Below are positions 17,191 to 26,332 of a stretch of 64,000 nt of DNA, piece by piece. Position 1 is the stretch's first letter. Each line of letters opens with the position of its first letter. The stretch lies in NCBI RefSeq assembly GCF_018688155.1, contig NZ_CP061312.1, positions 1,550,001 through 1,614,000 on the forward strand. The letters are read 5' to 3'. A program made the translations under genes and the position numbers. Source of the stretch: Polynucleobacter sp. AP-Sving-400A-A2 (GTDB lineage Bacteria; Pseudomonadota; Gammaproteobacteria; Burkholderiales; Burkholderiaceae). Below the pieces are notes generated by a model. That model was not told the DNA's origin. It did not search any database and saw nothing but the letters and a program-made list of their open reading frames with translations.

Positions 17191-17853
17191 ATGATTACTG
17201 ACTATTCTATCCAAGCCGTTGCCATTAATGCTATTCCTTTGATTTTTGCCATCACTATTCATGAGGCTGCCCATGGCTATGCGGCCCGTCTATTTGGCGA
17301 CAATACCGCCTATATGCTCGGGAGAGTCAGCCTCAACCCCATTAAACACATAGATCTGGTGGGGACGATACTGATTCCCCTGCTGTTGATTCTGAGTGGA
17401 TCCCCTTTTTTAGTCGGCTATGCCAAGCCAGTACCAGTCAATTTTGGGCGCCTACGTAATCCCCGAATTGACTCTATCTGGGTAGCCCTAGCTGGCCCAG
17501 GCTCTAATTTCATCCAAGCCCTCATTTGGGCCATCTTTTTGATTACTCTCTATGGTTTTGGCGTGAATGAGCGGTTTCTCTTGGCCATGGCTCAAGCGGG
17601 GATCACCTGGAACTTAGTTTTACTAGTATTTAACCTCTTCCCTCTGCCTCCACTAGATGGTGGTCGCATTCTGGCGAGCTTATTACCAGCAAGACAATCC
17701 ATCGCCTTTGGAAAACTAGAGCCCTACGGATTCTTTATTGTTTTGGCCCTCATCTTTACGGGCGTCATTGGCAGCTTTTGGATGGAGCCCTTGACGGCCT
17801 TTTTTAAGAGTGTTGTTTACTTTGTCACACTGCCCCTGCAAATGCTTTTCTGA
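17191..17853 (+). CDS. Site-2 protease family (M50) membrane metalloprotease
   Basis: A 220-residue polytopic membrane protein. The zinc motif HEAAH is at residues 24-28 in the first membrane segment; the third ligand is in FPLPPLDGGRILASLL, and ALAGPGSNFIQAL is the usual cytoplasmic-loop motif. This is the short rhomboid-like YwhC/site-2 subfamily without PDZ domain, which clips substrates within the membrane. The ATG at 17191 fits the family start; a longer frame from 17116 would run through the divergent small gene. Substrate unknown. Confidence 0.9.
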   Translation: MITDYSIQAVAINAIPLIFAITIHEAAHGYAARLFGDNTAYMLGRVSLNPIKHIDLVGTILIPLLLILSGSPFLVGYAKPVPVNFGRLRNPRIDSIWVALAGPGSNFIQALIWAIFLITLYGFGVNERFLLAMAQAGITWNLVLLVFNLFPLPPLDGGRILASLLPARQSIAFGKLEPYGFFIVLALIFTGVIGSFWMEPLTAFFKSVVYFVTLPLQMLF

Positions 17854-17912
17854 AGTATCCTCAAAATTTGAACGCATTAGTAATAACTCACTGACCTCAC
17901 TGGAGCTTAACT

Positions 17913-18365
17913 ATGAAACTGAAACATTTGATTTTTGCCGCCATTGCCCCCGCACTAGTCGCCGGAACAGGCATTGCTTATGCGCAATTTAAAAAACCAG
18001 AAGACGCCATTAAATATCGTCAAAGTGCTTTTACTGTGATGGCCAATTCTTTTGGGAAAATTGGTGCAGTTGTTAAAGGCGAAGCACCATTCAATAAAGA
18101 TGAAGTAGCGAAGAACGCGGCAGTCGTTGCTATGATCTCGACCTTGCCATGGCAAGCATTTGGTCCGGGCACAGAAGGTGGTAATGCACTTACAGTCGTA
18201 TGGTCAGATAACGCTAAATTTAAAGCTGCTGGAGAAAAAATGCAGTTAGCTGTTGCTAGCCTCAATACTGCTGCGCAATCAGGCGATCAAGAGGCAATCA
18301 AAAAGGCTTTTGGTGCAGCTGGTGCTACCTGCAAAACTTGTCATGATGACTTTAAGAAAAAGTAA
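17913..18365 (+). CDS. Cytochrome c' (class II cytochrome c)
   Basis: A 150-residue periplasmic protein with a signal peptide (residues 1-25, ending AYAQ), a four-helix-bundle sequence and the C-terminal heme motif CKTCH at residues 140-144, as is usual for cytochrome c'. A conserved Arg follows the first helix start (KYRQSA). The family binds nitric oxide at a five-coordinate heme and may protect against it. The heme would be attached by the Ccm system encoded at 45.4-52.2 kb. Its stop codon abuts that of the convergent cytochrome b561 gene, so the two are neighbours but not co-transcribed. Confidence 0.93.
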   Translation: MKLKHLIFAAIAPALVAGTGIAYAQFKKPEDAIKYRQSAFTVMANSFGKIGAVVKGEAPFNKDEVAKNAAVVAMISTLPWQAFGPGTEGGNALTVVWSDNAKFKAAGEKMQLAVASLNTAAQSGDQEAIKKAFGAAGATCKTCHDDFKKK

Positions 18366-19046
18366 TCAGCTAGTAATGAAGTAACCCAGAGTTAGCGCAA
18401 TAAGGCTGAGCAGCAATAGCGCAAAGCCTCTTTGCCAACTTCCATCCTTGGAAGCATGGCCCAAGTCTGCAGAGAGATTCATTTCTGTTTCGCTTGGGTC
18501 AATTTCTTTATCGCCCACCAACATAGGCTTGATTAAATTCTCACCTTTGAATTTTTGGTAATACAGAATTGCGCACAGATGCAGCGCAATCAAAATCATT
18601 AAGACTATTTGGTTCTGACGATGAATTGAAGTGAGCAGCTCAACTGTTCCACTAGAAATAAATTTTGCAAAAGGTCCTTCGAAAGCAATATCGTCATTTG
18701 CAAAAAGACCGGTTACTGCTTGAAGACCAACTGAAAAGAGTAAGGCCAGAACAGATAAAGCGCCTAAGGGATTGTGACCTAACCCTGCTTTGGCTTTACC
18801 CATTAAGAAATGTATTAAACCCTTTGGACTCGGCACAAAATGAATAAAGCGTGCATGGTAAGAGCCGACAAAGCCCCACAGGATTCTGAAGACAATCAAG
18901 CTCAGCACGCAGTAACCAGAAAGCGCATGCCAACTCATTGCATTACCGCCGATCTTGACAGTGACAAAACTCAAAATAATGCCGACTACCAAAAGCCAAT
19001 GAAACAGGCGAATCGGCAAATCCCAGACGCGGATGATTTTTTTCAT
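18366..19046 (-). CDS. Cytochrome b561-family (cytochrome b/b6 domain) protein
   Basis: A 226-residue membrane protein of the prokaryotic b-type cytochrome family. It begins with KKIIRVWDLPIRLFHWLLV, whose His is a heme ligand, then MSWHALSGY, ALHLCAILYYQKFKGENL and a C-terminal helix. Four to five membrane segments hold two hemes b. Such proteins pass electrons between the quinone pool and periplasmic c-type cytochromes, which fits the adjacent cytochrome c' gene. I place the start at ATG 19046; a GTG at 19064 near a GGGGG run is the alternative and adds six residues. Confidence 0.88.
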   Translation of the reverse strand: MKKIIRVWDLPIRLFHWLLVVGIILSFVTVKIGGNAMSWHALSGYCVLSLIVFRILWGFVGSYHARFIHFVPSPKGLIHFLMGKAKAGLGHNPLGALSVLALLFSVGLQAVTGLFANDDIAFEGPFAKFISSGTVELLTSIHRQNQIVLMILIALHLCAILYYQKFKGENLIKPMLVGDKEIDPSETEMNLSADLGHASKDGSWQRGFALLLLSLIALTLGYFITS

Positions 19047-19090
19047 ATCTAAAGCATAAATCACTGCCCCCTTTAAAATAAGAAAAATTC

Positions 19091-20296
19091 ATGAAAACTA
19101 GCCAAGCCTTTAAAACTCTACTGCTCTACCGTATAGGCGCAACCCTGAGCTATCAAATCATGATGGTTGCAGTAGGTTGGCATATCTATGAGATTACCAA
19201 CAGCGTCATTTCCCTAGGTCTAATTGGTCTTGCGGAACTCATTCCCTACTTTGCATTAGCCCTCTATGCTGGCCATGCAGTAGATCGCCATTCTCGAAAA
19301 TGGATCGCTGCGATTGCCTGCACCTTTCATATTGTCGTTGCCTTGTTTCTAGTTGCAATAGCCCTTGACTGGTTGGCGCCGCCCGTTCCCTTGATTTATT
19401 TAGCAGTAGCTTTTTTAGGTTTAGCTCGTGCACTATTACGCCCTTCTTATCAGGCTATCTTTGGACAAATTATTCCCCGAGATCAAATGCCGCGCTATAC
19501 CGCTTATGCATCATCTGCATTTCAGATTTGCGTGGTAACTGGACCAGGTCTAGGCGGACTCATGATTGGATTTGCTGGGTTGGAGTGGACCTATGCTCTG
19601 GCTGCGTTGAGTGGAGCTATCGGCCTCTATGGAGTGAGCTTCATTCGCATCAAACATGAAAAGTCAGAAGGCATGAGCAATGATTTCTTAAACAGCTTTT
19701 TGGAAGGCTTTCATTACGTCCGAAAACATGAACTGATTGTCAGTATCATGCTGCTAGATGTGTTTGCCGTGCTATTCGGTGGCGCAGTATCCATACTCCC
19801 CGCCTTTGTGAAAGAGGTTCTCAATGCTGGTCCTGAAACCCTAGGAATTCTCAGGGCAGCGCCAGCAGCTGGAGCTGTCATTACAGGCCTTTACTTGGCA
19901 CGTCGACCCTTGCTACAAGATTCTGGAAGACATTTATTGTTATCAGTCGGCGGTTTTGGAATTGCCATTATTGCCTTTGGACTTTCTAATAATCTTTGGC
20001 TTTGCGCACTCTTCTTATTTATTTCTGGTTGCTTTGACTCTATCTCAGTAGTCATCCGTGGCAGCATTATGCAATTGACTACCCCAGATCAGATGCGGGG
20101 CAGGATCAGTGCAATCAATGGGATATTTATTGGCTCCTCTAATGAATTGGGAGCACTTGAATCTGGCATTGCAGCCAGTCTGATGGGGCTTGTTCCATCC
20201 ATCGTATTTGGTGGAGGAGCGACCTTGCTAGTTGTCTTGCTGACCTACAAGCTTGCGCCTCAACTCAGAAAACTCAATCTTAAGGATCTAACCTAG
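19091..20296 (+). CDS. MFS transporter, EntS-like exporter
   Basis: A 401-residue transporter with about twelve membrane segments. It opens with a YRIGATLSYQIMMVAVGWHIYE segment and has the MFS loop motif YAGHAVDRHSRKW after segment two. The second half contains RGSIMQLTTPDQMRGRISAING, characteristic of the EntS/MFS_3 group of enterobactin-type exporters. No siderophore biosynthesis genes adjoin it, so the cargo is open. It is read alone, divergent from cytochrome b561, and its end overlaps the convergent dehydrogenase gene by four bases. Confidence 0.88.
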   Translation: MKTSQAFKTLLLYRIGATLSYQIMMVAVGWHIYEITNSVISLGLIGLAELIPYFALALYAGHAVDRHSRKWIAAIACTFHIVVALFLVAIALDWLAPPVPLIYLAVAFLGLARALLRPSYQAIFGQIIPRDQMPRYTAYASSAFQICVVTGPGLGGLMIGFAGLEWTYALAALSGAIGLYGVSFIRIKHEKSEGMSNDFLNSFLEGFHYVRKHELIVSIMLLDVFAVLFGGAVSILPAFVKEVLNAGPETLGILRAAPAAGAVITGLYLARRPLLQDSGRHLLLSVGGFGIAIIAFGLSNNLWLCALFLFISGCFDSISVVIRGSIMQLTTPDQMRGRISAINGIFIGSSNELGALESGIAASLMGLVPSIVFGGGATLLVVLLTYKLAPQLRKLNLKDLT

Positions 20297-21234
20297 TCAA
20301 TCTGAGGCAAATCTTTTTGAATAATCTTCAGACCTTCACGCAAGGCCTCCTGGTAACGCTCTCGCTCTGCCTTCATGGTCTCTGCAGTCCAAGAATAAAA
20401 ACCCTCACCGGTTTTCATACCCAGCTTGCCACTAGCGATGCGATCACTTAAACATTTGGCAATATCGGGGGAGTTATTGAGAGTCGGATAAATCGTGGTA
20501 CCACCGGCACCATGCACATCGAGTCCAGCATGGTCTCTCTGCATTGCAGGGCCTGCAGCGATGTAACGAAAGCCAAAGCCAAAACGTACGGCCTTATCGA
20601 TATCTTCTAAGCTAGCAATGCCAGCGTCGACCATGGCGAAAGCTTCGCGCGATAAGGCATGCTGTAAGCGATTTGCCAAGAAGCCTGGTAAATCTTTTTT
20701 CACGGTTACGGGAACCATGCCACAAGCCGTCATCAAACGAGAAAGACTTTCGCCCACCATCGGCGAAGTCTTTGCACCGTAGACCACTTCTACACAAGGC
20801 ACTAAGTGTGCAGGCATGAAGAAATGCAAGCCAATCATCCGTGCCGCTGTTTTTAGTCCTGCAGAAATATCACTAATTGGGAAGCTGGTGCTATTACTCG
20901 CCAAGACCGCTTCTGGCTTTGCATATTGCTCTAGCTTGGCAAATAACTCTTGCTTAATATCCAAGCGTTCAGGCACGCACTCGATCACCAAATCAACTTC
21001 CGACCAATCTATCTCCTCTAGGGAACTAGCTGTTGAGAGTAAATGTAAGCGGTGCTCATACCCCAGGTCGATCATGGTGTTGGCAAAATAATCCGGCAAA
21101 AGTGCACGGCGTTCGGTAGTAGGCTCCATTACCTGAACCGCACAACCCCCGCGCGCGCAAACCGCTGCTACATCAGCACCCATAGTGCCGCCGCCAACGA
21201 TGACGACCTTAGTTTCGGATGGGGTAAATAACAT
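20293..21234 (-). CDS. 3-hydroxyacyl-CoA dehydrogenase-type NAD-binding protein
   Basis: A 313-residue protein with an N-terminal Rossmann domain (VVIVGGGTMGADVAAVCARGG) and the catalytic region ASNSTSFPISDISAGLK, GLHFFMPAHLVPCVEVV and LPGFLANRLQHALSREA, the Ser-His-Asn set of the 3-hydroxyacyl-CoA dehydrogenase superfamily. The length matches the short form that includes 3-hydroxybutyryl-CoA and L-gulonate/carnitine 3-dehydrogenases. Beside a TRAP transporter cluster, a sugar-acid or carnitine-like substrate is as plausible as an acyl-CoA. It is divergent from the 2-hydroxyacid dehydrogenase gene at 21319. Confidence 0.87.
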   Translation of the reverse strand: MLFTPSETKVVIVGGGTMGADVAAVCARGGCAVQVMEPTTERRALLPDYFANTMIDLGYEHRLHLLSTASSLEEIDWSEVDLVIECVPERLDIKQELFAKLEQYAKPEAVLASNSTSFPISDISAGLKTAARMIGLHFFMPAHLVPCVEVVYGAKTSPMVGESLSRLMTACGMVPVTVKKDLPGFLANRLQHALSREAFAMVDAGIASLEDIDKAVRFGFGFRYIAAGPAMQRDHAGLDVHGAGGTTIYPTLNNSPDIAKCLSDRIASGKLGMKTGEGFYSWTAETMKAERERYQEALREGLKIIQKDLPQID

Positions 21235-21318
21235 CTCAATTTCTCCTTCGGGGGCAAGATAAGGATCACAAATCCTCTTACAATGCCTTCATTATTCCAA
21301 TAAAAAAGTAAGTGAGAC

Positions 21319-22248
21319 ATGATCCCAGTCAATTCAGTGCTGCAGGTCGGGCAATTTCCTGAGGTAATGCAAGCGGCAGTTGACCGGCGCATTAGCCCGG
21401 TTCGCTTTCCCGACCTCAATGCCGATCTACCTCCAGGCTCTTTTGAGAGTATTTTGATTCGCTCAAACACCCAACTACCTGCCCAATTACTTGAGAAACT
21501 CCCGACGGTAAAGATGGTGGCTACCTGTGGCGTAGGTTATGACAATCTTCCCCTCGACTACCTGAAGGCCCATGGAATCAAGGCGAGTAATACCCCGGGC
21601 GTTTTAAATGACGCGGTTTGCGAGCTAGCGATTGGCATGCTCTTTGGCTTATTACGTCGCATTCCCCAAGCTCACGAGTTTGTCAAAAGTGCCGCCTGGT
21701 CCAAGGGTTTATTTACCGTCACCACAACGCTTGCCGGCAAGCAGGTCGGGATTGTAGGAATGGGTCGTATTGGGCAGGATCTGGCAAAACGCTTAGGGCC
21801 TTTTAAGGTGAATTTGGCTTACACCGGCCCAACCCGAAAAGACCTGCCTTACGAGTACCTTCCTGATATCCAATCTTTGGCAAAGGCATCTGACGTCCTG
21901 TTTCTCGCTTGCCCTGCCACGCCAGAAACAGAAAAAATGATCAATGCTGAAGTCCTAAAGGCACTTGGCCCACAGGGTTATCTGATCAATATTGCTCGTG
22001 GTAGCGTGGTGGATGAGACTGCACTTTTAGTTGCACTGCAGCAAAAATGGATTGCCGGGGCAGCGCTTGACGTATTTGAAAATGAACCCAATCCAAACCC
22101 AGAGTTCTTAAATCTCGATAATGTTCTATTAACTCCGCATATTGGTAGTGCAACCTCTGAAACACGGCAATTAATGACAAATTTAGCAATAGATAACTTA
22201 GAAGCTTTCTATAATAAAAAACCACTTCTGACTGAAGTAAAAAATTAA
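21319..22248 (+). CDS. 2-hydroxyacid dehydrogenase (glyoxylate/hydroxypyruvate reductase-like)
   Basis: A 309-residue D-2-hydroxyacid dehydrogenase with ATCGVGYDNLPLDYLKAHG in the catalytic domain, GIVGMGRIGQDLAKRLG as dinucleotide loop, and the catalytic Arg, Glu and His in NIARGSVVDE, DVFENEPNPN and TPHIGSATSETR. It resembles the glyoxylate/hydroxypyruvate or 2-ketogluconate reductase branch. It opens a same-strand run with a DHDPS-family aldolase and a TRAP-TAXI transporter, with only 12 bases to the aldolase gene. The set suggests uptake and breakdown of an aldonic or uronic acid. Confidence 0.9.
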   Translation: MIPVNSVLQVGQFPEVMQAAVDRRISPVRFPDLNADLPPGSFESILIRSNTQLPAQLLEKLPTVKMVATCGVGYDNLPLDYLKAHGIKASNTPGVLNDAVCELAIGMLFGLLRRIPQAHEFVKSAAWSKGLFTVTTTLAGKQVGIVGMGRIGQDLAKRLGPFKVNLAYTGPTRKDLPYEYLPDIQSLAKASDVLFLACPATPETEKMINAEVLKALGPQGYLINIARGSVVDETALLVALQQKWIAGAALDVFENEPNPNPEFLNLDNVLLTPHIGSATSETRQLMTNLAIDNLEAFYNKKPLLTEVKN

Positions 22249-22260
22249 AACGGAGCAAGT

Positions 22261-23187
22261 ATGACCATTACCCTACACCCCTCAACACTTCCTGCGGTGC
22301 TCTCGCCTGTATTGACTCCGTTTAAAGCTGACGGTAGCCCAGATACACAAAAATTACTCAAGCAATGCCAATGGCTCGAAGCCAATGGTGTTGGCCAAGC
22401 AATCTTCGGCACAAATTCAGAAGCCAATTCCATTTCAGCACCACAAAAAATGGATGCCCTAACAGCACTCATTCAAGGCGGTCTGAATCCCGCCCATATG
22501 ATGCCTGGCACTGGCGCCACTTCGATTGATGCCACTGTCACGATGACCCGTCATGCCGTTCAACACAAATGTGCTGGCGTATTAATGCTGCCTCCGTTCT
22601 ATTACAAAGATGTCACAGATGATGGTTTGTTTGCCTTTTACTCAGAAGTCATTCAAAAAGTGGGTGATGCTGGTTTACAAATTTATATTTACAACATTCC
22701 ACCAGTTACTAAGATTAATTTAAGCCTCTCTTTATTAGAGCGCCTCGCAAAAGCCTATCCAAAAACCATCGTTGGTATGAAAGATAGTTCTGGCGATTGG
22801 GCTTATACGGAATCTGTCATTAAACTATTGGCACCCTCCGGTTTCCGCGTTTATGCTGGTAGCGAAGTCTTTCTCATGCGTACCTTGCACGCTGGTGGCG
22901 TAGGCTGCATCTCCGCCACAGCTAACGTAAACCCTAAAGCGATCGCTCAATTAGCATCCCATTGGCAAGAATCTGATGCAGATCAACACCAAACTGCTCT
23001 AGATCAAGTACGCTCCATTTTTGCTCAATATCAAATGATTGCTGGTATGAAAACTGCAGTTGCGCATTACAGTAAGGATCCAGAGTGGTTGCGCGTACGC
23101 CCACCACTCATGCAACTGAGCGCAGACCAGCAAGCAAAGTTATTGGGCGAGCTACAAAAAATGAATTTCAGCATGCCAGGCCTTTAA
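22261..23187 (+). CDS. Dihydrodipicolinate synthase/N-acetylneuraminate lyase-family protein
   Basis: A 308-residue class I aldolase-fold protein. The Schiff-base lysine is K174 in VGMKDSSGDW and the catalytic tyrosine Y144 in IYIYNIPP. The usual GTTGE motif is replaced by GTNSEANSIS, which argues against true lysine-biosynthetic DapA and for a catabolic member such as a keto-deoxy sugar-acid dehydratase or aldolase. It lies between a hydroxyacid dehydrogenase and a TAXI binding protein on one strand, 28 bases before the latter. Substrate is inferred only in class. Confidence 0.9.
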   Translation: MTITLHPSTLPAVLSPVLTPFKADGSPDTQKLLKQCQWLEANGVGQAIFGTNSEANSISAPQKMDALTALIQGGLNPAHMMPGTGATSIDATVTMTRHAVQHKCAGVLMLPPFYYKDVTDDGLFAFYSEVIQKVGDAGLQIYIYNIPPVTKINLSLSLLERLAKAYPKTIVGMKDSSGDWAYTESVIKLLAPSGFRVYAGSEVFLMRTLHAGGVGCISATANVNPKAIAQLASHWQESDADQHQTALDQVRSIFAQYQMIAGMKTAVAHYSKDPEWLRVRPPLMQLSADQQAKLLGELQKMNFSMPGL

Positions 23188-23215
23188 TTTCATAGATGCA
23201 AAACAGGAGACAAAA

Positions 23216-24166
23216 ATGAAGCTTATAAAAACGATTGCCATATCTATCACGATGTTTTTTGGTGCCGCACAAGCGCAAAACATTTCTATCGCAACCGGTG
23301 GTACTGGTGGTGTTTACTACCCAATGGGTGGTGGTTTAGCCTCAGTGTTATCCAAGCATGTACCAGGAATGTCAGCAACTGCTGAAGTGACAGGTGGCTC
23401 GGTTGATAATTTAAAGCTCGTTGGCACTGGTAAACCTTACGTTGGTTTCTCAATGGCTGATGCTGCGAAAGATGCTAAAGATGGTGAGGATAAATTCAAG
23501 GATAAGCCAGTTGATTTACGCAACTTACTCATACTGTATCCAAACCTCATGCACGTTGCTACCGTCGAATCGACTGGCATTAAAACCATGAAAGATCTCA
23601 AAGGTAAGCGCATCAGTACAGGCGCACCAGGAAGTGCTACTGAAGTCATGGCTTTTCGCTTATTAGAGGCTGCAGGTCTGGATAAAGACAAAGATGTCAA
23701 GCGTGAGCGCTTGAGCGTTGCAGAATCTGTCAATGCTGTAAAAGACCGCAAGATTGATGCCTTCTTTTGGGTAGGCGGATTACCAACTGCCGCTGTTACC
23801 GATTTAGCAAACAGTCCTGGCATGAAAATTGTCATGGTAGACACTACTGCTGAAGTTCCCGCTATGAATAAAAAATATGGCAATCTTTATTTCCCATCCG
23901 TCATTACCAAGCAAACTTATAGCGGTATGGAGAAAGATAATAAAGTTGCAGCGGTTGCCAATCTTTTGGTTGTAAACGCCTCTATGTCTGATGCAGAAGC
24001 ATACAAAATTGTTAAAGCTATTTTTGATAATCAGCTTGAACTTGTCCGCTCACATGCTGAGTACAGAAATATCAAGCTAGAGAACCAAAAAGCGAATGCT
24101 TCACCGATTGCTTATCATCCAGGCGCTTTAAAGTACTTTAAAGAAAAAGGTGTCAAAGTAAACTAA
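23216..24166 (+). CDS. TAXI-family TRAP transporter substrate-binding protein
   Basis: A 316-residue periplasmic binding protein with a signal peptide (about residues 1-20, ending AQAQ) and the TAXI signature IATGGTGGVYYPMGGGLASVL. Other family stretches are LKGKRISTGAPGSATEVMA and DAFFWVGGLPTAAVTDLA. It would deliver its ligand to the fused TRAP permease encoded next. Between the two genes lies a terminator-like hairpin that could raise binding-protein output over permease. Neighbouring enzymes point to a sugar-acid or hydroxyacid ligand, though characterised TAXI proteins include glutamate and 2-oxoglutarate binders. Confidence 0.93.
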   Translation: MKLIKTIAISITMFFGAAQAQNISIATGGTGGVYYPMGGGLASVLSKHVPGMSATAEVTGGSVDNLKLVGTGKPYVGFSMADAAKDAKDGEDKFKDKPVDLRNLLILYPNLMHVATVESTGIKTMKDLKGKRISTGAPGSATEVMAFRLLEAAGLDKDKDVKRERLSVAESVNAVKDRKIDAFFWVGGLPTAAVTDLANSPGMKIVMVDTTAEVPAMNKKYGNLYFPSVITKQTYSGMEKDNKVAAVANLLVVNASMSDAEAYKIVKAIFDNQLELVRSHAEYRNIKLENQKANASPIAYHPGALKYFKEKGVKVN

Positions 24167-24174
24167 GTCATATC

Positions 24175-24199
24175 GGGGTGAGTTAATCTCACCCCTTTT
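24175..24199 (+). terminator. Intra-operon hairpin, probable partial terminator
   Basis: An eight-base-pair perfect stem (GGGGTGAG, loop TTAAT, CTCACCCC) followed at once by TTTT lies nine bases after the TAXI binding-protein stop and about 43 bases before the permease start. The short T-run suggests leaky termination or protection of the 3' end of an upstream transcript. Confidence 0.8.
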
Positions 24200-24242
24200 G
24201 CTTTAAGGCTGTATGTAAATATAAAAATAGACTGATAAAGAC

Positions 24243-26255
24243 ATGAATCAAAATGTAATTGATAACGAAACCCAAGCAAAATTAGATGCCTTCATTAAGC
24301 AAGAAGAGGGTGATTCTAATGACTATAAAGGTCTGCTAGCTATATTCATTACGCTGGTGGCAATAGGCATGTCTTTATTCCATCTATATGCAGCCTACTC
24401 GATTGTTCCAACACATCAACTCAGAGTCATCCACGTTGCCCTAGTCTTGTTTTTAGTGTTCTTAAGCTTTCCTATTGCTGCTCGTTTTAAAAACCAGTTG
24501 AAATTTTGGGATGTTTTATTTGCCATAGGCTCAGTTGCTATCGCCTATTACATTCTGTCCGGCGGCGACGATCTCATGGACAGAAACACCGCCCCAAATT
24601 CTACTGACGTCATGGTTGGTATCGCTCTCATACTGCTCATCCTTGAGGGCGTGAGAAGAACCAATGGCATGGTGCTCGTCACCGTTACAGTACTTTTCTT
24701 GTTATATGCTTTCTTTGGCAACTACCTTCCCGCCCCATGGACTCATAAAGGTTATGACTTAGATCGACTCGTAGGTTATATGTACATGAGTCTTGAGGGT
24801 ATCTATGGCACCGCCGTCGACGTCTCTGCAACCCTGATTATTCTTTTCACTATCTTTGGTGCCTTTTTACAATTTACTGGCGCAGGAAAATTCTTCATCG
24901 ACTTCTCTTTTGCTGCAATGGGCGGCAAATCATCTGGGGTAGGTAGAACGATTGTTTTGTCTTCCTTCCTCATGGGCGGCCCATCAGGATCCGGTGTGGC
25001 AACTACTGTTACGGTTGGCTCTGTAGCTGCGCCCATGCTTGAAAAAGTAGGTTACGAGAAAAATGCCGCAGGTGGTCTTTTGGCTGCAGGTGGACTTGGT
25101 GCGATCATCTCACCACCAGTATTGGGAGCGGCAGCCTTTCTGATTGCCGACTTCCTCAAAATTTCCTACTTAGATGTGTTGCTCATGGCAACCATCCCTA
25201 CGATTCTGTTCTACCTTGGCTTGTTTGTTATGGTGGAAATCGACGTACGGAAGTACGGTATGAAAAATATTCATTTCCCATCCGCAGAAAGCGCTTGGCA
25301 ATTAACCAAGAAATATTGGTTTCATTTTTTCTCTTTAATTTCTATTGTCGTTTTTATGATGTTTGGCTTCTCGCCAGTGATGTCAGTCTTTTGGGCTACC
25401 GTTGTTTCTGCACTGTCTAGTATGTTGCGCGAAGATACCGCGATCATTCCATGGGCCTGGTTTAAAGGTAAAGAACCCATACTCTCTGGCCTTTACAATT
25501 CCAGTTTATCGAAGGCGCTCTCGTCTGGCTCTACAGGCGTATTAGCGATTGCAGCAACGTGTGCGGGTGCAGGCCTCATCGTGGGTACTGTCACCCTCAC
25601 TGGCCTAGGTCTCAAATTTAGCTCCATCGTGATTCAGTATGCAGGAGGCTCATTGTTGCTAACGGCCATCTTTACAGCATTGATTGTCTGGATCGTTGGC
25701 CTTGCAGTACCAGTAACTGCCTCTTATATTATTTGCGCTGTGATCGCTGCACCGGCACTCATTAACTTAGGTGTACCTGCATTTGCCGCGCATATGTTCA
25801 TCTTCTATTACGCCGTGCTTTCAGAGGTGTCGCCCCCAACTGCACTTTCTCCTTTTGCAGCAGCGGCAATCTGCAAAGGCAACCCCTATAAGACAACACT
25901 ACAGACATGGAAGTATGTTGCCCCAGCGATCTTAGTACCATTTATGTTTGTCCTCGATGAATCAGGCGTGAGCTTGCTCCTGATGGGATCTACTAGCGCT
26001 CTGGAACAGGCTGACTGGACGCAGATTGCCTGGATTTCATTTACTGCCGTAGTTGGCATCATTTGTTTGGCCGGTGGCTTACAGGGTTGGTTTATTGAAA
26101 AAACCAAAGTCTTTGAGCGCGTCATCATGGTGATCTCCGGGGTGGCTTTAGCCTATCCCTCCACCGAAGCTGATCTGATTGGTTTTATTGGTTTTGCTTT
26201 GGTGCTCGTCACCCAACTGATTACTCACTACAAACTCAATCCCAAATCCACCTGA
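24243..26255 (+). CDS. TRAP transporter permease, fused small and large subunits
   Basis: A 670-residue membrane protein of the fused DctQM type used by TAXI systems. About four N-terminal membrane segments form the small-subunit part (to about residue 180), then the large DctM part with SSFLMGGPSGSGVATTVTVG, AAGGLLAAGGLGAIISPPVLG and YAVLSEVSPPTALSPFAAAA. It imports the ligand of the preceding TAXI protein using a sodium or proton gradient. Length and topology are as expected. A strong bidirectional terminator follows, facing the enolase-superfamily gene. Confidence 0.93.
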   Translation: MNQNVIDNETQAKLDAFIKQEEGDSNDYKGLLAIFITLVAIGMSLFHLYAAYSIVPTHQLRVIHVALVLFLVFLSFPIAARFKNQLKFWDVLFAIGSVAIAYYILSGGDDLMDRNTAPNSTDVMVGIALILLILEGVRRTNGMVLVTVTVLFLLYAFFGNYLPAPWTHKGYDLDRLVGYMYMSLEGIYGTAVDVSATLIILFTIFGAFLQFTGAGKFFIDFSFAAMGGKSSGVGRTIVLSSFLMGGPSGSGVATTVTVGSVAAPMLEKVGYEKNAAGGLLAAGGLGAIISPPVLGAAAFLIADFLKISYLDVLLMATIPTILFYLGLFVMVEIDVRKYGMKNIHFPSAESAWQLTKKYWFHFFSLISIVVFMMFGFSPVMSVFWATVVSALSSMLREDTAIIPWAWFKGKEPILSGLYNSSLSKALSSGSTGVLAIAATCAGAGLIVGTVTLTGLGLKFSSIVIQYAGGSLLLTAIFTALIVWIVGLAVPVTASYIICAVIAAPALINLGVPAFAAHMFIFYYAVLSEVSPPTALSPFAAAAICKGNPYKTTLQTWKYVAPAILVPFMFVLDESGVSLLLMGSTSALEQADWTQIAWISFTAVVGIICLAGGLQGWFIEKTKVFERVIMVISGVALAYPSTEADLIGFIGFALVLVTQLITHYKLNPKST

Positions 26256-26281
26256 AACTATTGAAGTAGTTCATGACCATC

Positions 26282-26312
26282 AAAAATCCCGCCTCTTGAG
26301 CGGGATTTTTTA
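26282..26312. terminator. Bidirectional rho-independent terminator
   Basis: AAAAATCCCGC, loop CTCTTGA, GCGGGATTTTT forms a GC-rich stem flanked by an A-run and a T-run, so it can end transcripts from both sides. It lies between the convergent TRAP permease and enolase-superfamily genes. Confidence 0.92.
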
Positions 26313-26332
26313 TTACTGAGAATTTAAATACT

